This document shows positions 1-11,110 of a DNA stretch of 43,341 bases, one piece after another. The stretch covers positions 28,241 to 71,581 of the forward strand of contig NW_019091572.1 in the NCBI RefSeq assembly GCF_001949145.1, in the 5' to 3' direction. The first letter of the stretch is position 1, and the number at the start of each line of letters is the position of its first letter. A model generated the notes under the pieces. It was not told the DNA's origin. It did not search any database and was given only the letters and a program-made list of their open reading frames with translations. The position numbers were made by a program, and so were the translations under genes. Source of the DNA: Acanthaster planci. Its lineage: Eukaryota; Echinodermata; Asteroidea; Valvatida; Acanthasteridae.

Positions 1-30
1 CGAGTATGGACTGGAAATGCACTTAAAGCC

Positions 31-107
31 TGGGCCAAGCCGGGACTCGAACCCGGGCCTCATTGGTGCAAAGCGAGGAAAGAACCGCTACGCTAACCCG
101 CTCCCCC
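31..107 (-). repeat. tRNA-derived SINE head (or tRNA relic)
   Basis: Read on the minus strand, the segment has a tRNA-like pol III A box (GGGTTAGCGTAGCGG) and a perfect B box (GGTTCGAGTCC). The T-arm has a 5-bp CCGGG/CCCGG stem. The outermost 5' bases (GGGGGAG) do not pair with the 3' end (TTGGCCCA), so it lacks a proper acceptor stem and is unlikely to be a working tRNA. A SINE head or a degraded tRNA copy is the best reading; it may continue to the left of the window. Confidence 0.6.
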
Positions 108-113
108 GTACAC

Positions 114-1835
114 AATGCACCACCCCTCCCCATTTTAATCATTTTTTTTTTACATTTAGCACCACCGTGTCTGCAACGTGTTAGTAATTTGGTGGGGATG
201 GGGAATCATCCCCTCCCCACTTTTTCGTGGTGAGAAAAATATTAAGGCGGATTGTTTTAGAATTTATACTCATACTTCAGGCGAAAGCGAACGAACTGAC
301 GTGCGACAACTGCGCAGCAAATTTCGCTCGAGTTGAAATGTGTCAGTTCAACTTTTGCTCACCGAATTCCGAGTGCGAGTAATTTGATCTGCCCTCACAA
401 ATACGCGTTCGTTTCCACTTTCTCGTGAAGTATGAATCGGTCTTTACTCACGGTCCTGAAATCCTTGCTTTTATATTCTGCAGTGTTGTTTTCGTAAGGT
501 TTTGGCGCTAATATTTGATAAATAAAACATTTTGTATCAATATTTGATAACCGTTACCCAAGGGGGGAGTTTCCCCACTGCCCCCCTCCGCTGGATACAC
601 CACTACGTATGTAGAAAAATCCTAACAGCAATTTGGCCGGGGCGGCATAGATCAACTCACAAATGGATGGGCCTACGTGCTCGCCAGGCTGCGGAATTTA
701 CGGTAAGTGTAGTCGGGCACCTTTGGTGCATCGTTCGACATTCTCGACGGATCGCACAAAGGTAAACGTGGCTTACAAAACATTCAATGCGAAGTTGAAA
801 TGTAGGTCAGCCGGCAGGTACTAGGCACAATCGCTTCAGGAGGGTACAACAACTTTTTTAATTTGAAATAATCAACTCCCGAACTGAATTGCCGGCATAT
901 CAAAAAGAGTTTACTTCCAATAAGCTACCGACCAAAGAATCAGGAAAAAGTTTCTGCAGTTTTATAAAGAAATTCTTCTTGTGATTATGTATAAAAAGAA
1001 AAGTAACATCCTTTCTCCAAATCTGCAAAATCGAAGTGCCTGTTGGGTAATAAAAGCGCTGACGAAAAACCCGCTTCCGGTCTGCGATAAAAGATTTGTA
1101 TGGCTCCTCTGTTGGAAACTTTGTACAATTTGCCTTCCATACGACCTACATACCGATGTGTTTGTTGGTGGGGAACATCCGGGCCTGTTTGGTCACTGGG
1201 CGCCTTCAATTCTGCCAGCCAGGGACAAAACTGTATGATTTCCCGCCGATATCATCAATCAGGTAGGTTATCTCATACTGTTTCATCGTTGGAATCATAT
1301 ATAAGTTCTTAGAGCTTGTTAATACCGAGGATATTGCTGATGTTGGGTTGATAATTGCTCCTTACTGGTGGAAGTTTGTTTGTTCGTTATTCATGTCAGT
1401 TGAACAGAAAATCAAAATGGCGACATTAAAACGAGCGGAACTGTCAGTGTCATGAATGTGTGCATGTGTGCGCAAAACGTTTTGAAGTTACTGCGTGGAT
1501 GTTGATAGCACGAATCTTTTGATTGTTGCAGGGCTAAAAATAATGTGTTACAATCGGTCTATTACTAGTTTTAACTGGGATTGGGCGTGCCAGTACGTCC
1601 CAGGTCACACACCATGCGGACGTACATGATGACGTACCATGCCTGTGTCTTGTGAAGTTGTGTGTGTCGCGCCGAAGTGACGGTCGGCACGGCATAACTT
1701 AGCGGCATAGGAATAAGGATCATGCATGGCATTATGATGTAGGCCAACATACATGGTGGGCTAGGGCCGGCTCTTCGCATGCATTATGTGGTATGTGTGG
1801 ACGTCGTCAGGATTTTACCAGGGTTGCAAATTTAC
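114..1835. other. Upstream intergenic DNA, no gene seen
   Basis: No open frame here resembles a known protein, and the frames present are short. Several GTAAGT/GTAGGT-like donor sites occur (for example near 702 and 1261). A non-coding first exon of the zinc-finger gene could therefore lie here, but nothing in the sequence fixes it. Confidence 0.4.
1413..1424 (+). promoter_or_regulatory. Candidate YY1-type element
   Basis: The string CAAAATGGCGAC fits the AANATGGCG core of the YY1 element, which in many animal genes sits just downstream of a TATA-less start site. It lies 1.3 kb upstream of the zinc-finger start codon, so it could mark that gene's non-coding first exon. This is inference from one short motif, and chance occurrence is quite possible. 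Confidence 0.22.
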
Positions 1836-2007
1836 ATAAGCCTTAATCCCTTAATTTATCGCAAATACTGCCATTGGTGATTTTGCACAATAGTAGAAAG
1901 ACATTTTGGGAAGGAAAAAGGGGCAGTGTTTGCTCCTTTTTCCTTCCCACAATGCCTTTCTACCATTGTGTAAAATCACCCATGCAGTATTTGCGATAAG
2001 GCTTATA
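1836..2007. mobile_element. Foldback MITE-like element
   Basis: The segment is a long imperfect inverted repeat. The left arm (about 1856-1925, beginning TTATCGCAAATACTGCC) is mirrored by the right arm (about 1933-1999, ending GCAGTATTTGCGATAA), with a short G/C-rich turn between them. Outside these, ATAAGCCTTA at the left and TAAGGCTTAT at the right extend the terminal repeats. There is no coding potential. The size and structure fit a non-autonomous DNA transposon. Confidence 0.7.
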
Positions 2008-2009
2008 GC

Positions 2010-2712
2010 CTGATGATTGATTGCACTCATCAGCCATGTTAGCAGGAAACTGAACATGCTTGTAAAAAACCATCACTAAGTCATCACGGTCATATCTATG
2101 CAATGATGCATGCTGTTTCTCCCGGGAATTCCATACATGTCGTCATGATACAGATAGTATATAGCCATGACAGCCTACCATACAAATATCACCGATTTTC
2201 CCTTGCAGTGGTTGAGTGCGAGGCCTACTACTAGTACTAGCCGTCGGAAAGTCAAGAAAGTGATGAAATGGCCTAAATAGTCAAATTGAGCGAGAAAATA
2301 TTGAAGCATTTAGCTAGAAAACACAAATTTTCAGTCCAGTCCTTTACCCAAACATGCTGAAGCAAGTGCACAGGGTGTCAAGTGCATAGTCAAGTGATGT
2401 CCGTGTATTCATGGAGGAAGGAATAGACCATGGTGTATGGAACTCTTTCCTCATTCAAAATGAGTGGAAGGAGATCAGTTCCATATTTCCAGCGAGTTGG
2501 TGATTGTATCTTTAAACAGATTGGATTCTTGGTGTGTATTTTCATACATGGATTAATGAAAAGTGATGTTTTGAACTTTTGTTTTCCTCAATTTTTAGTG
2601 AAATCTAGTTTTACAAGATTGTAAATACGGTGCTCTCTCTTTTACAAATTCTTGACGTTTTTTATTTGTTTTTAATTTCATGTAAAGGGAAATCCCGCTA
2701 AAAGACAGCGCA
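2010..2712 (+). other. Proximal upstream/5' UTR region of the zinc-finger gene
   Basis: There is no supported gene. A T-rich run followed by an AG at about 2685 (ATGTAAAG) could be the 3' splice site of a short leader before the ATG at 2713. The start codon is preceded by GCGCA. The leader structure cannot be settled from sequence alone. Confidence 0.35.
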
Positions 2713-4050
2713 ATGTCGGCTGAAGGAGATGACACAGCGCCACTGGAAGATATCTTCATGACAGATGGAGATAAAATGCAAACAGAGGCAGAATTTGCAG
2801 GAAGAGATGGAGAAACAGGTTCCGAATCCTCTGACAGACCTGGAACAGATGTTGTAGAGAATGCAGGAGGTACCACAGAGCCACATTCCCCTCCAGGGGA
2901 CCCTCGGACCAATTTGGTGGCCACTGCTTCCAGTGAAAGCTCCTCAGGCGTGGCTCAAGGTTTGTCCGCCACAACCAAGACAGGCTTACATCTGGCTGGC
3001 CCAGACGAAGATGCCCTCATGCCGGAGGGAGATCCTGCCCAGCCCGACTCCTCCCACATTGAGATCCGACTGCAAGGGGACCCCTCCAATTCACACGGCG
3101 TGTCCGAGATCCAGCCGACGTCTGAGGTGGGTGTGCCAGACAGGAGGATCCTGAACCTGGAGGTCAGTTGTAAGGAGCCAAGCAAGGAGCCGGCTTCCCC
3201 GGCCGACAAGGAGAAGGTGTACACTGTCCTATACTCCTGCAACAAGTGCAGCTTCTGCACGAGCAAACTCAGCGAGCTCAAGCTGCACGCCCAATCGGAG
3301 CAGCATGAGAACGGTCTCGGGAAGGACGATGATGCGAGTTCTGGGCATGAGCCTGGCGAGGACCAGGCCTTGAAGATCCAGTATGCCTGCAGTAGCTGCT
3401 CCTTCAAGACGGAGCGCTACCATGCCTATCGGGAACACCTGCTCACCCACACCAAGATCAGCGCCAAGGAGCTGTTCAAGTGTACAGACTGTGATTACAC
3501 CACCCGTCACAAGTACAACCTGAAGACTCACCTGAAGCGGCACGCCAAGCTCGGGGAGCTGGCCGAGGAGGAACTCTTCCGCTGCGACCAGTGCGACTAC
3601 GTCTCGCCCTACAAGCACGACCTAATGACCCATCGCAAGAAGCACGACCCAGAGAAGCCCTTCCGCTGCGACCAGTGCGACTTCCAGAGCATCTACAAGC
3701 ACAGCCTGATCCACCACGTCCGCTCCAAGCACGAGCGGCTGCGGCCCTTCAAGTGCGACCAGTGCGACTACAGCTCAGCCCGCAAGCAGGACCTGCAGAC
3801 GCACATGGGGCGCCACGCCGCCGAGAAGCGGTTCAAGTGCGACCGCTGCTCCTACGCCACCCCCTACCGGGTCAGCTTCAAGGCCCACATGGACCGCCAC
3901 ATGGGCAACAAGCTCTTCAAGTGCGAACAGGAAGGCTGCGACTTTGCCACCACCACAAAGCAGAACTTGAAATCCCACGAGCTGCGACACTCCACCGTCA
4001 AACCTTTAAAGTGTGCCTTTTGCGACTACACAGCTGCTCACAAACAACAG
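2713..4050 (+). CDS. Zinc-finger gene coding exon 1
   Basis: This exon encodes residues 1-446: the acidic N-terminal region, fingers 1-8 and the first half of finger 9. It ends in phase 0 before a GTATAA donor. The reading is uninterrupted except that finger 9 (CAFCDYTAAHKQQ) lacks its histidines here. They are supplied by exon 2, which confirms the junction. The finger-coding part is visibly GC-richer than the N-terminal part and the introns. Confidence 0.92.
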
Positions 4051-7000
4051 GTATAAACTGAAGTAACTCTCCCCAAAAACCTTCAGTAAACCCACCAAGA
4101 AGTTTTTGGGGGGAGTGAGAAAGGTAGAGCCCCCGGTACTGGTCCTTGACATCGGGCTCATAAAGTTCAAAGAATATACCATTGGCCTCCCGTATCAGTG
4201 GAGATCTTGAAGTTTCTAAACAAAAACACTCAATTTTGTTGAGAGAAAATGTCATTTTTTAAAGCTGTACTCTTTGCTTGTAATTTGTAATTGTACATGT
4301 TATTCAATTTTTGCACGCCGTTAGCTTGTTGACTGCTGACGACTCACTCCCGGGTCCCCCCCCATTGTGTCACAAAGTATGCATGCTTATATATTTTTTT
4401 GTTATTTTTTCATTCCATCGAGGTGAGTTCTTAACACAGATGTTACAAAGATATATTTGGGGGTTTTACATATGGGTTTTACCCATACACCGATGTACAT
4501 TCATAACACTGTGCTCAAAAAAGATTACTCTTCACTCTGCACGGTGTTCATTTGTAAGGCTCACCGCGTTGCCCGTGCATTCTTGGAGCAGTTAAAAACC
4601 CATTCATTTACCATGAGTATACTCATATCATGGCAGCAAAGCGTGATACACCTATTACTACAAATAGTCTTGTAGTCAGCAGTCAATGTAATTAGGAGTA
4701 GCTGAATGTCGGAACGCTGAAGAACATTCCGACAAGAACACTGCCTCTTCCATTCAGGGAACACCCACCTTTTGTTCTCCAGTAGTCTGTGTACGCACGT
4801 TCACGCTTTTAAATACTGTAACAGTGTGTTACTATTAATCAACAAAATTCCTGAATACCCAATAGGAACACACGTTCCCTGAGGGACCATTCCACATGTT
4901 CCAGTGATAACAGAAAGGCTCCCATTTTTGAGACGCTCGCTAAACTTTTTTCTGCCGTTGTAGGATGTTTACATGTTTAAACGTTTAAATGAAGAAAAGT
5001 TCCAAATTCGTTTACAGATTTTCCCAAACGTTAAACGGAGCCACTCCCTTTAGCGGTTTGACGTTTTGATTGACACAATCTGGTATTTCTTTTTGTTGCA
5101 AACGATGCCTGTTACATAATGTTTTTTCCCTTTCGGCTTCCATGTGCTTTTTGAGAAAAAAAAATGGATTCTAAAACAATAAACATTGCTTGTTTTAAAT
5201 GCCCCAACATCATTCTACATTTTTACATAGGTTGGACCACGTGTATTGCTGAACTGTATAATTTGGCATATATGAAAACACCAAGGTAAAGTGTTGGCTA
5301 AAGGTTTAAATGGTATTGGAAAGTTTTTGTAAACAATTTCAAAAAATAAAAACGTAAATTCCTCCCCGTAGTTGTGGACCCACCACACAAAAAGTAAATT
5401 TCAGAAACCATTCTTGATCATGCCCCCTCAATGCCTCCAGATGATCAACCACGAACAGAAGCACGGCGTGATGGACCCGCCCACCAAGACCTACAGCTGC
5501 CTGTCCTGCGACTACAAGACGGCCCACCGCTACAGCCTACAGCGCCACATGAACCGGCACCGCGCCGACCGACAGATGCCGGCCAAGGACTACGTCTGCG
5601 AGGAGTGCGGCTACTGCACGGGCTATAAAAACAGCCTCAAGCGCCACATGGCCAAGCACTCGGACGTCAAGCCCTTCAAGTGCGGCCACTGCAACTATTC
5701 GGCCATCAACATGACCCAGATGCACGTCCACATCGCGAAGCACACCGGTAAGAACGCAAGTGACTCAGCCACGGGGTCTGGTCTTATCCTTTTGGATATG
5801 GAATCGTTCACTCTAACTTATCGTTCATTTTGTGTCAACATGTATAGTCCGTGTTACAATCTTTCCAAGCAACTGTAGTTGCTATGCTCATCACTTCCTG
5901 TAAACTGGTTAAGTCAGAGCCAGGTTGGTCAGTAGTGTTCATTTTGCTGGTAGTGACGCGACGGTAACGCGTGCATTTCATAACTGTTTGTGAATCAGCA
6001 AAGTGCAGTACCGACCAAAGAAGCCTCCGTTGCTGGGAAAATTGCGCCCTCTCTTGGTCCAGCTCGGATCTCATTGATCACACTTTTCCAACGGATGTTT
6101 TATTCATTTCCAAATTCGATACGCTTGAGGAATTCAAACAGATGAGCGATCACTTTAAATTGTGAAGTTGTAAGATAATTCACCAACTTGTTTTTTCTCC
6201 TTTTTTTCCGCTCAATCTCATTTGAGCAGGCATCAAGCCGTTCAAGTGCGAAGTCTGCGACTACGCCACGGCCAACAAGCAGCACCTGGTGGGCCACATG
6301 GCCAAGCACTCATCGGTCCGTCTCAACTGCCCGCACTGCAGCTTCTCCACGGCCTGGAAGCAGCGGCTGCGGGCCCACCTCAAGGCCCACGAGACGGGCC
6401 AGCTGTTCCAAAAGAGAGTGTTCTCCAGCACTGCTGTGCAGACTGGCAAGGTCAGGGGAGGAGCTCATCGAAATAGACGATGAGAAAATCTAGAAAATTC
6501 ACACGTATCCAACAAAACAGTACAGTATAAAGACGCCATCCTGAACACCGATATGCGGAACAATTAGCTATGCCGAACCTTTCCATTGGCTCCCAAATTG
6601 AACTTAAATTTGCTTTGAATAAAAGAAATGTATTTTTGGACTGATGAAAATGACTTGAGAGTTGAGGAAACTGGTGTGCGGAGAAAAAACAGTCAACACG
6701 CAACGTGGTCGGTATCTGTTGTGGGAACAGACGACCGTGTACATGCACAGTACGTGTACATGCTTGCGCAGAGGCCCTGTAAATCGGCAGCCGAGCATGT
6801 CATATTGGTTCACACACTGGTTCTTGAGCTAATGCCTTTTACACTCATAGTTGTGCGTGTGAGGCATTCACTCGGGTACTCATCCACACTTCCCTTACGT
6901 ACCTAGTGTGGACATTCCTTTCTTTTCGTGCAGTTAAGAAAACTCAGTGAAAATACTTGTTTTTCTTGAACTGGGAACACGATTTTCAGCTGGCTTTTTG

Positions 7001-10000
7001 TACAAGGTTTCCTTGACTGTTCGTCTTCCTTTTATGACAGATGACCCCCCAACCTCAAAATGTCTCTAAATTTCTTTTTCAGAGAAGGGGAAACGTCCTG
7101 TGGACATGTGTAAGGCCACAGAACGTCTTCCTTTCCCGCATTGTGTGGGAATCTTTTGTTCACAAGTCCACACTAGCTATGTAAGGTTAGCGTAATATTA
7201 TTTGTAATACACAGGGTGTGTAAAAAAAAATGCAACAAAATTTCCGTTGAATTTCTTGGGTTTAACACCCAAATACCCAGTGGCGTCTTAAAGCCACAGA
7301 TGTCCTCTTGCCAATGGTATTTTATTTATTCACTCATGGTCATGGATGGCTGAACAATCATTCCACAGTTTCCCCATTGGGCCCCTGCAATCTCCACACA
7401 AGTCAAAAGAAAATTTGGTTGCCTTGTTTTTGATAGCGCCCTGTATAGTTTGTTGCCTTGTTACTCTTTCAGATTCTGTACACCCTGCCGGAGCCCAGCC
7501 AGGACCAAGGGGACGACGTGGCGATGAGGAACCACGCCCTGAACGAGATCTCTAATGCCATTGAAGCCTTCCACTCCTACAGCCTACAGGTGGAGGTTGC
7601 CTCCAACCAAGACCAGGTAATGAGGGGGGAGTGACTGAAGGAGTTAACACCCCTACCTAGCCAGACTACGACTTTCAAGCCTAAAAAAGCTTGGCTTTTC
7701 CGGACCGTACCGCAGCCTAGTGTAAGCAGATTCTATCCTCTCCCGCAGATCTTGGCTGTCCCATGCTCGATCTTTTTGAAACTTGGCGTGCCTGTAAAGA
7801 CATTCATCGCGAGTACGTTTGGGATGATCCAATTTAATCCAACGGATCCCTGAAAACTCCTCCAAAATCCTCTGGGAGGTTTGGAAGGATCTTGAAGTAC
7901 ACAAGAATATGGTGCCCCTGGCTAGAATTCCCAGGAATTGAAGTTGATAGGCAGATCAAAAGTTGCAGTCAGTCGACTGAGTTTTTCCTCTCAGAAGGAG
8001 AGTTATTTCTGTCTGTTTTTTCTACTGTCTCAGGTCAAGGGAAATGGTGTGTCGCCCTCCGGCGGACAGGACCAAGATTCCTCCTGTCAGGAGGCAGATA
8101 GTGGCTCGCAGAGAAGTGTTGAACAGGTAAGGATGTCATTTATATCGGGACTAGTGTTGCGTATTTACAAGCAGTGTAGGAACCACCTAGCTTATTTAAG
8201 AAGCAACTCGGATACCCTGGTCCTGTCAAAAGAAACCCTAACTCGGAAACGCAGAGACGACGAAAGCAAATGTGACAAATATATTGAAACGTAGCAATTA
8301 AGTTGCACCCAAAGGTGTAATAGGTGAAATCTATCGTAGCATCTGGCTTTTATTATAAAGCCCCCCCCCCCAAGAAAGCTTTTAAAAAGTTTAAATAACT
8401 TTTAAGGTTGTTCACAGATTGTACGGTGTTGAATAACTTTCTTTTGTTCACGAACCTGGCTCAGTGCGCTGCTGACCTCTTTTCAATAGGGGCCAGATTA
8501 GCGTGCAGCAGTGCTGTGTAGCTCATCGCTGCGGTGGTGGAGCGCTTTTGTCCCCGGTGGTCATCCGCTCGCTCTAAATGCCCCAAACCGTGGTATACTG
8601 TTTCAAAACCAGGCTGGATTATCTCCACTTTTGAGAGTGAAAAAATGTCAGTGATTCCCAGCAGCCTGGAATTTTGTTCTGAGTACGGTCTTTTGTCACA
8701 AGGCCCTGTTCCCCTCGTCCGAGTTCGGAGACCCCGGCCACGCATATAAAGTGTACGTGTCCGGATCCGGAATCCCCGGCAGGAAGTGGTTAATGCTGGA
8801 ACTTGGCACGACAATCCATAGATGGAGATGAAGCCAAGATTTTGGTGACATTTTGGTGCCTGTGGTGGCTGTCGAGAAAGAAGACAAGGCAAGGCAGGGT
8901 CTCTCTTCACAGTGACCGCAAATAACAGCTGGTTCCCCGTAACTCCCGTTTATTTTAGACAGTGAAAGGAAAGGGAGGGAATCAGTTACAAAATAGGAAA
9001 CACTGTGTGGAGGTGTCGTTTTGTTGAGAATCACTGCGTAGCCACGAAACGTCTTCTACTGAGCCTGCATCCAAATCAACACACAGGTTTATGGGAAGTG
9101 GTGGGAGCCACGAGCCAGTGGCTGGCCATAGTCGCACATGTTGTTTGAAGCCACAGCCACGACTTTCTGACACGGCTTATGTATCTGTCTCCCCCTCCCT
9201 CCCCGCAGGTTCAGCTGGTAGACGAAGACGGCAACCGAGTGTCGGCAGCCCTGCAGTGTGTCAATGGGGAGCAGGCCATCGAGGTCCTGGTCGACGGGGG
9301 CGTCAAGAGCACGGTCGCCCTTAAAGATTTACAGAAAGACGGCTCCCAAGTCTTAGGTGAGTTCTCCCGGCTATGGGGCTTTTTCACTGGACTGCATGAC
9401 CTAACGTACATCCCCTCACTGCAGTAGGCAAAGACCATAGCACCGTGTACAGTATTGACCTGGTACACAAGTCTTCAAAGCTTTAGAAATGGCTAAAAGT
9501 ACAAGAAAGCTTCAGAGCCAGCTTCCCAGTAAAGGATCACAATATCAACCGTACATGTACATGGTTCTTGCACGGTGTGTGGTCGGACCAATACGCCATT
9601 GGATAAAGCATACACCATTATTTTATGGGAAATGAACCCCATTGTTGAGCTGACAACATACAGTCAGTGATGATAATGGTGGACGATTGCTGGGGAAACT
9701 ACGGGGTTACACTGTCCCTTGAGGCCTTAATGTTGCCTCAAGAGATGGCTGCTCGGCTTATTTAATTTTTCAATGTTTATCCATCAAAAAACTTCTCTGA
9801 AAAGAAAGCGCACATATTCCGGGATCCGCCCAGGTGCCAGTGAAAATCATACACGTAATCCTTTCCCAACAAATGAGTCTTGGCTGTATAATTTCAATCA
9901 TATTGGTTATTGACATTTAAACTTAATAAAACACCTTTACCAAAAAAAAGTGGCGCTAGTGACTGCAAACTGATATTGGTCGGTTGGGTTGTAAGAGTAC

Positions 10001-10342
10001 CAAAGTGAAGATGTCATGCTCACAGTTATGTGCATAAAAGACATTCGGTGTGAGAACCAGCGCATGGACCAACATGCCCATGGACTCATTCATTTGCAGT
10101 AATTCCCGGTCCAAATGACGTCAGGATTCGGTACCGCATAGACAAACTGTTTACGTCAAGATAATGCCTGCCAAATAAGTTCTGTTTTTTGTTCACATTT
10201 TTCCCTTTGCTGCGCAGTGTGGGGCCAGGATGGGAAATCGGCCGGCCAACCACAGACAAGCAGCGAGACCCGGCAGGAATCCGGCACCGAGGCTGAAAGC
10301 GATGTGGCGCTTCTCGTCATCGACGAGATGCAGACAGTTTAA
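2713..10342 (+). CDS. C2H2 poly-zinc-finger protein, 14 fingers, complete
   Basis: Seven coding exons join in frame: 2713-4050, 5441-5747, 6230-6450, 7473-7616, 8034-8126, 9209-9356 and 10218-10342 (2376 nt, 791 aa). Residues 1-165 are acidic and Ser/Pro-rich without a known domain. From residue 176 to about 602 there are 14 C2H2 fingers, mostly C-x2-C-x12-H-x3-H with a C-[DNSG]-[YF] signature. Finger 8 has C-x4-C, and finger 9 is split exactly by intron 1. The last 170 residues are again acidic and Gln/Ser-rich. Such arrays bind DNA in the nucleus, so a transcription factor or chromatin protein is the natural inference. Linkers are mostly non-canonical rather than TGEKP, as in REST- or ZFP64-like proteins rather than KRAB families. 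I do not recognise a specific orthologue. The ATG at 2713 opens the long frame. The donor at 6451 (GTCAGG) is the weakest junction. Confidence 0.85.
5441..5747 (+). CDS. Zinc-finger gene coding exon 2
   Basis: After the acceptor CCTCCAG the frame reads MINHEQKH, giving finger 9 its x12-H-x3-H. Fingers 10-12 follow (CLSCDYKT.., CEECGYCT.., CGHCNYSA..). The exon ends in phase 1 at a GTAAGA donor inside the HTG linker. Confidence 0.92.
5945..6055 (+). repeat. Dispersed repeat, copy related to 29880-29985
   Basis: Shares the ordered blocks GTGCAGTACCGACCAAAG, CTCCGTTGC and GCGCCCTCT with the locus at 29880-29985. It lies in zinc-finger intron 2 and is non-coding. Confidence 0.5.
6230..6450 (+). 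CDS. Zinc-finger gene coding exon 3
   Basis: The acceptor TTGAGCAG completes a Gly codon (HTG-IKPF). Fingers 13 (CEVCDYAT..) and 14 (CPHCSFST..) follow, then a tail without fingers. The 3' limit at GTCAGG is chosen because it is in phase 0 and joins the next open exon. A slightly different donor is possible. Confidence 0.8.
7473..7616 (+). CDS. Zinc-finger gene coding exon 4
   Basis: This exon has 48 codons between the acceptor TCTTTCAG and the donor GTAATG, phase 0 at both ends. The product starts ILYTLPEPSQDQGDD and contains a possible short amphipathic helix (NEISNAIEAFHSY). No known domain was recognised. The intron before it (6451-7472) holds nothing I can name. Confidence 0.75.
8034..8126 (+). 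CDS. Zinc-finger gene coding exon 5
   Basis: This exon has 31 codons between TGTCTCAG and GTAAGG, phase 0 on both sides. It encodes a low-complexity Ser/Gln/Gly/Asp stretch (VKGNGVSPSGGQDQDSS...). As it is a multiple of three and in phase 0, it could be skipped without shifting the frame. Confidence 0.72.
8413..8795. repeat. Dispersed non-autonomous repeat, copy 1
   Basis: This segment in intron 5 of the zinc-finger gene matches, in reverse complement, the segment at 13388-13843. The match runs from CAGATTGTACGGTGTT at the left to AAGTGGTTAAT at the right. No coding region is conserved. Two copies in opposite orientation with defined ends indicate a transposable or SINE-like element. The class is not recognised. 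Confidence 0.75.
9209..9356 (+). CDS. Zinc-finger gene coding exon 6
   Basis: A strong polypyrimidine tract and CCCCGCAG precede the frame VQLVDEDGNRVSAALQ. The 49-residue product is a compact, beta-rich-looking segment with alternating hydrophobics (AIEVLVDGGVKSTVAL). It is not recognised. The exon ends in phase 1 at GTGAGT. Confidence 0.78.
10218..10342 (+). CDS. Zinc-finger gene coding exon 7, C-terminus
   Basis: The acceptor TGCGCAG completes a Val codon and the frame runs through WGQDGKSAGQ to a C-terminal acidic-hydrophobic tail (DVALLVIDEMQTV) and TAA. The tail resembles a short activation-type or interaction motif, which is inference only. Confidence 0.78.
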
Positions 10343-10576
10343 GAAGTCGAGATGCTTGGAGATCCCAGCTGTACAGGTGGCCCGGTCGGACACTAAGCCA
10401 GGAGTCAGGACCCACAAAGGGCCATTTTTTTTATCTCCAAACCCTGCTAAGCTCATCCAGCTGCAAACAGCAGAACAATTCTCGCCTGTCTAACCACTCT
10501 CCCGGTCCTCTTTTACAAGTCCTTATGGTTTCTTAAAAGCGGTGTGTGGCAAGTCCGTGCTCTTACATCTTCATCA

Positions 10577-11107
10577 AATAAATCATATAAGGAAACCGAC
10601 TTATAAATACAGTATATCAATTACAAAGATAAAGAAAGAAATTGACTAGAGGAGGATTCGAACCACCAACCAGCTGAGCTATCCAACCCTACTTTGGCAG
10701 CTTCTCAATTGTCATCTTTGTTCAGGGATGCTTGTCAGAAGTCACTGTCACCTTTTCCTTAAAACTATTTCAACCATTTTTTTTTTCTGTTATCATTTGT
10801 TCTTCATTTGTTTGCTTCAACCTTTTGAGTGCGAAGACGTTGTTATTTTACATTTGATGTTTTTCGTGTGTTCATGTACACCGGTGTTAATCCTTTATTT
10901 TCTTTTGACATACGAAGTATTTCTTTTCTGCAAGGTGTTACCATGGAGACTGGGGTTCTCAGAGAGATTATTAGGTTGCCTTCACCTCATCGTTCAAATG
11001 AAATTATGACTTGAACCGAAGATTCCTTATTCGGTGTGAATTTTGTCCATGAGAAGTTTAACATTTTGGATTGATGTGAACTTGTCAGCACATTTGAAGC
11101 CAATAAA
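10577..11107 (+). terminator. Candidate 3' UTR and poly(A) signals of the zinc-finger gene
   Basis: Two AATAAA hexamers follow the stop codon, at 10577-10582 and 11102-11107. Either could end the transcript. The second would give a 3' UTR of about 780 nt that includes the tRNA-like relic at 10649-10692. Confidence 0.4.
10649..10692 (-). repeat. Truncated tRNA-like relic
   Basis: The minus strand reads TAGCTCAGCTGG (A box) followed within a few bases by GGTTCGAATCC (B box). The whole anticodon arm is missing, so this cannot be a functional tRNA. It looks like a tRNA pseudogene or SINE head with an internal deletion. Confidence 0.55.
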
Positions 11108-11110
11108 GCA

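Noticed and set aside
31-107. Functional tRNA gene
   Set aside because: A and B boxes are present but the acceptor ends do not pair, so it is treated as SINE or relic.
532-765. Small open frame followed by a GTAAGT-like site
   Set aside because: No similarity and no downstream partner exon that could be supported.
2955-3618. Minus-strand open frames opposite the zinc-finger exon
   Set aside because: They mirror the repeated Cys/His codons of the real gene, with no start context or motif of their own.
3591-4061. Long alternate-frame open reading on the zinc-finger exon, Arg/Pro/Leu-rich
   Set aside because: It overlaps the finger-coding frame and owes its openness to GC-rich codon structure; no family resemblance.
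8461-8910. 149-residue open frame on the minus strand
   Set aside because: It lies mostly in the dispersed repeat and is not preserved in the second copy; no recognisable protein.
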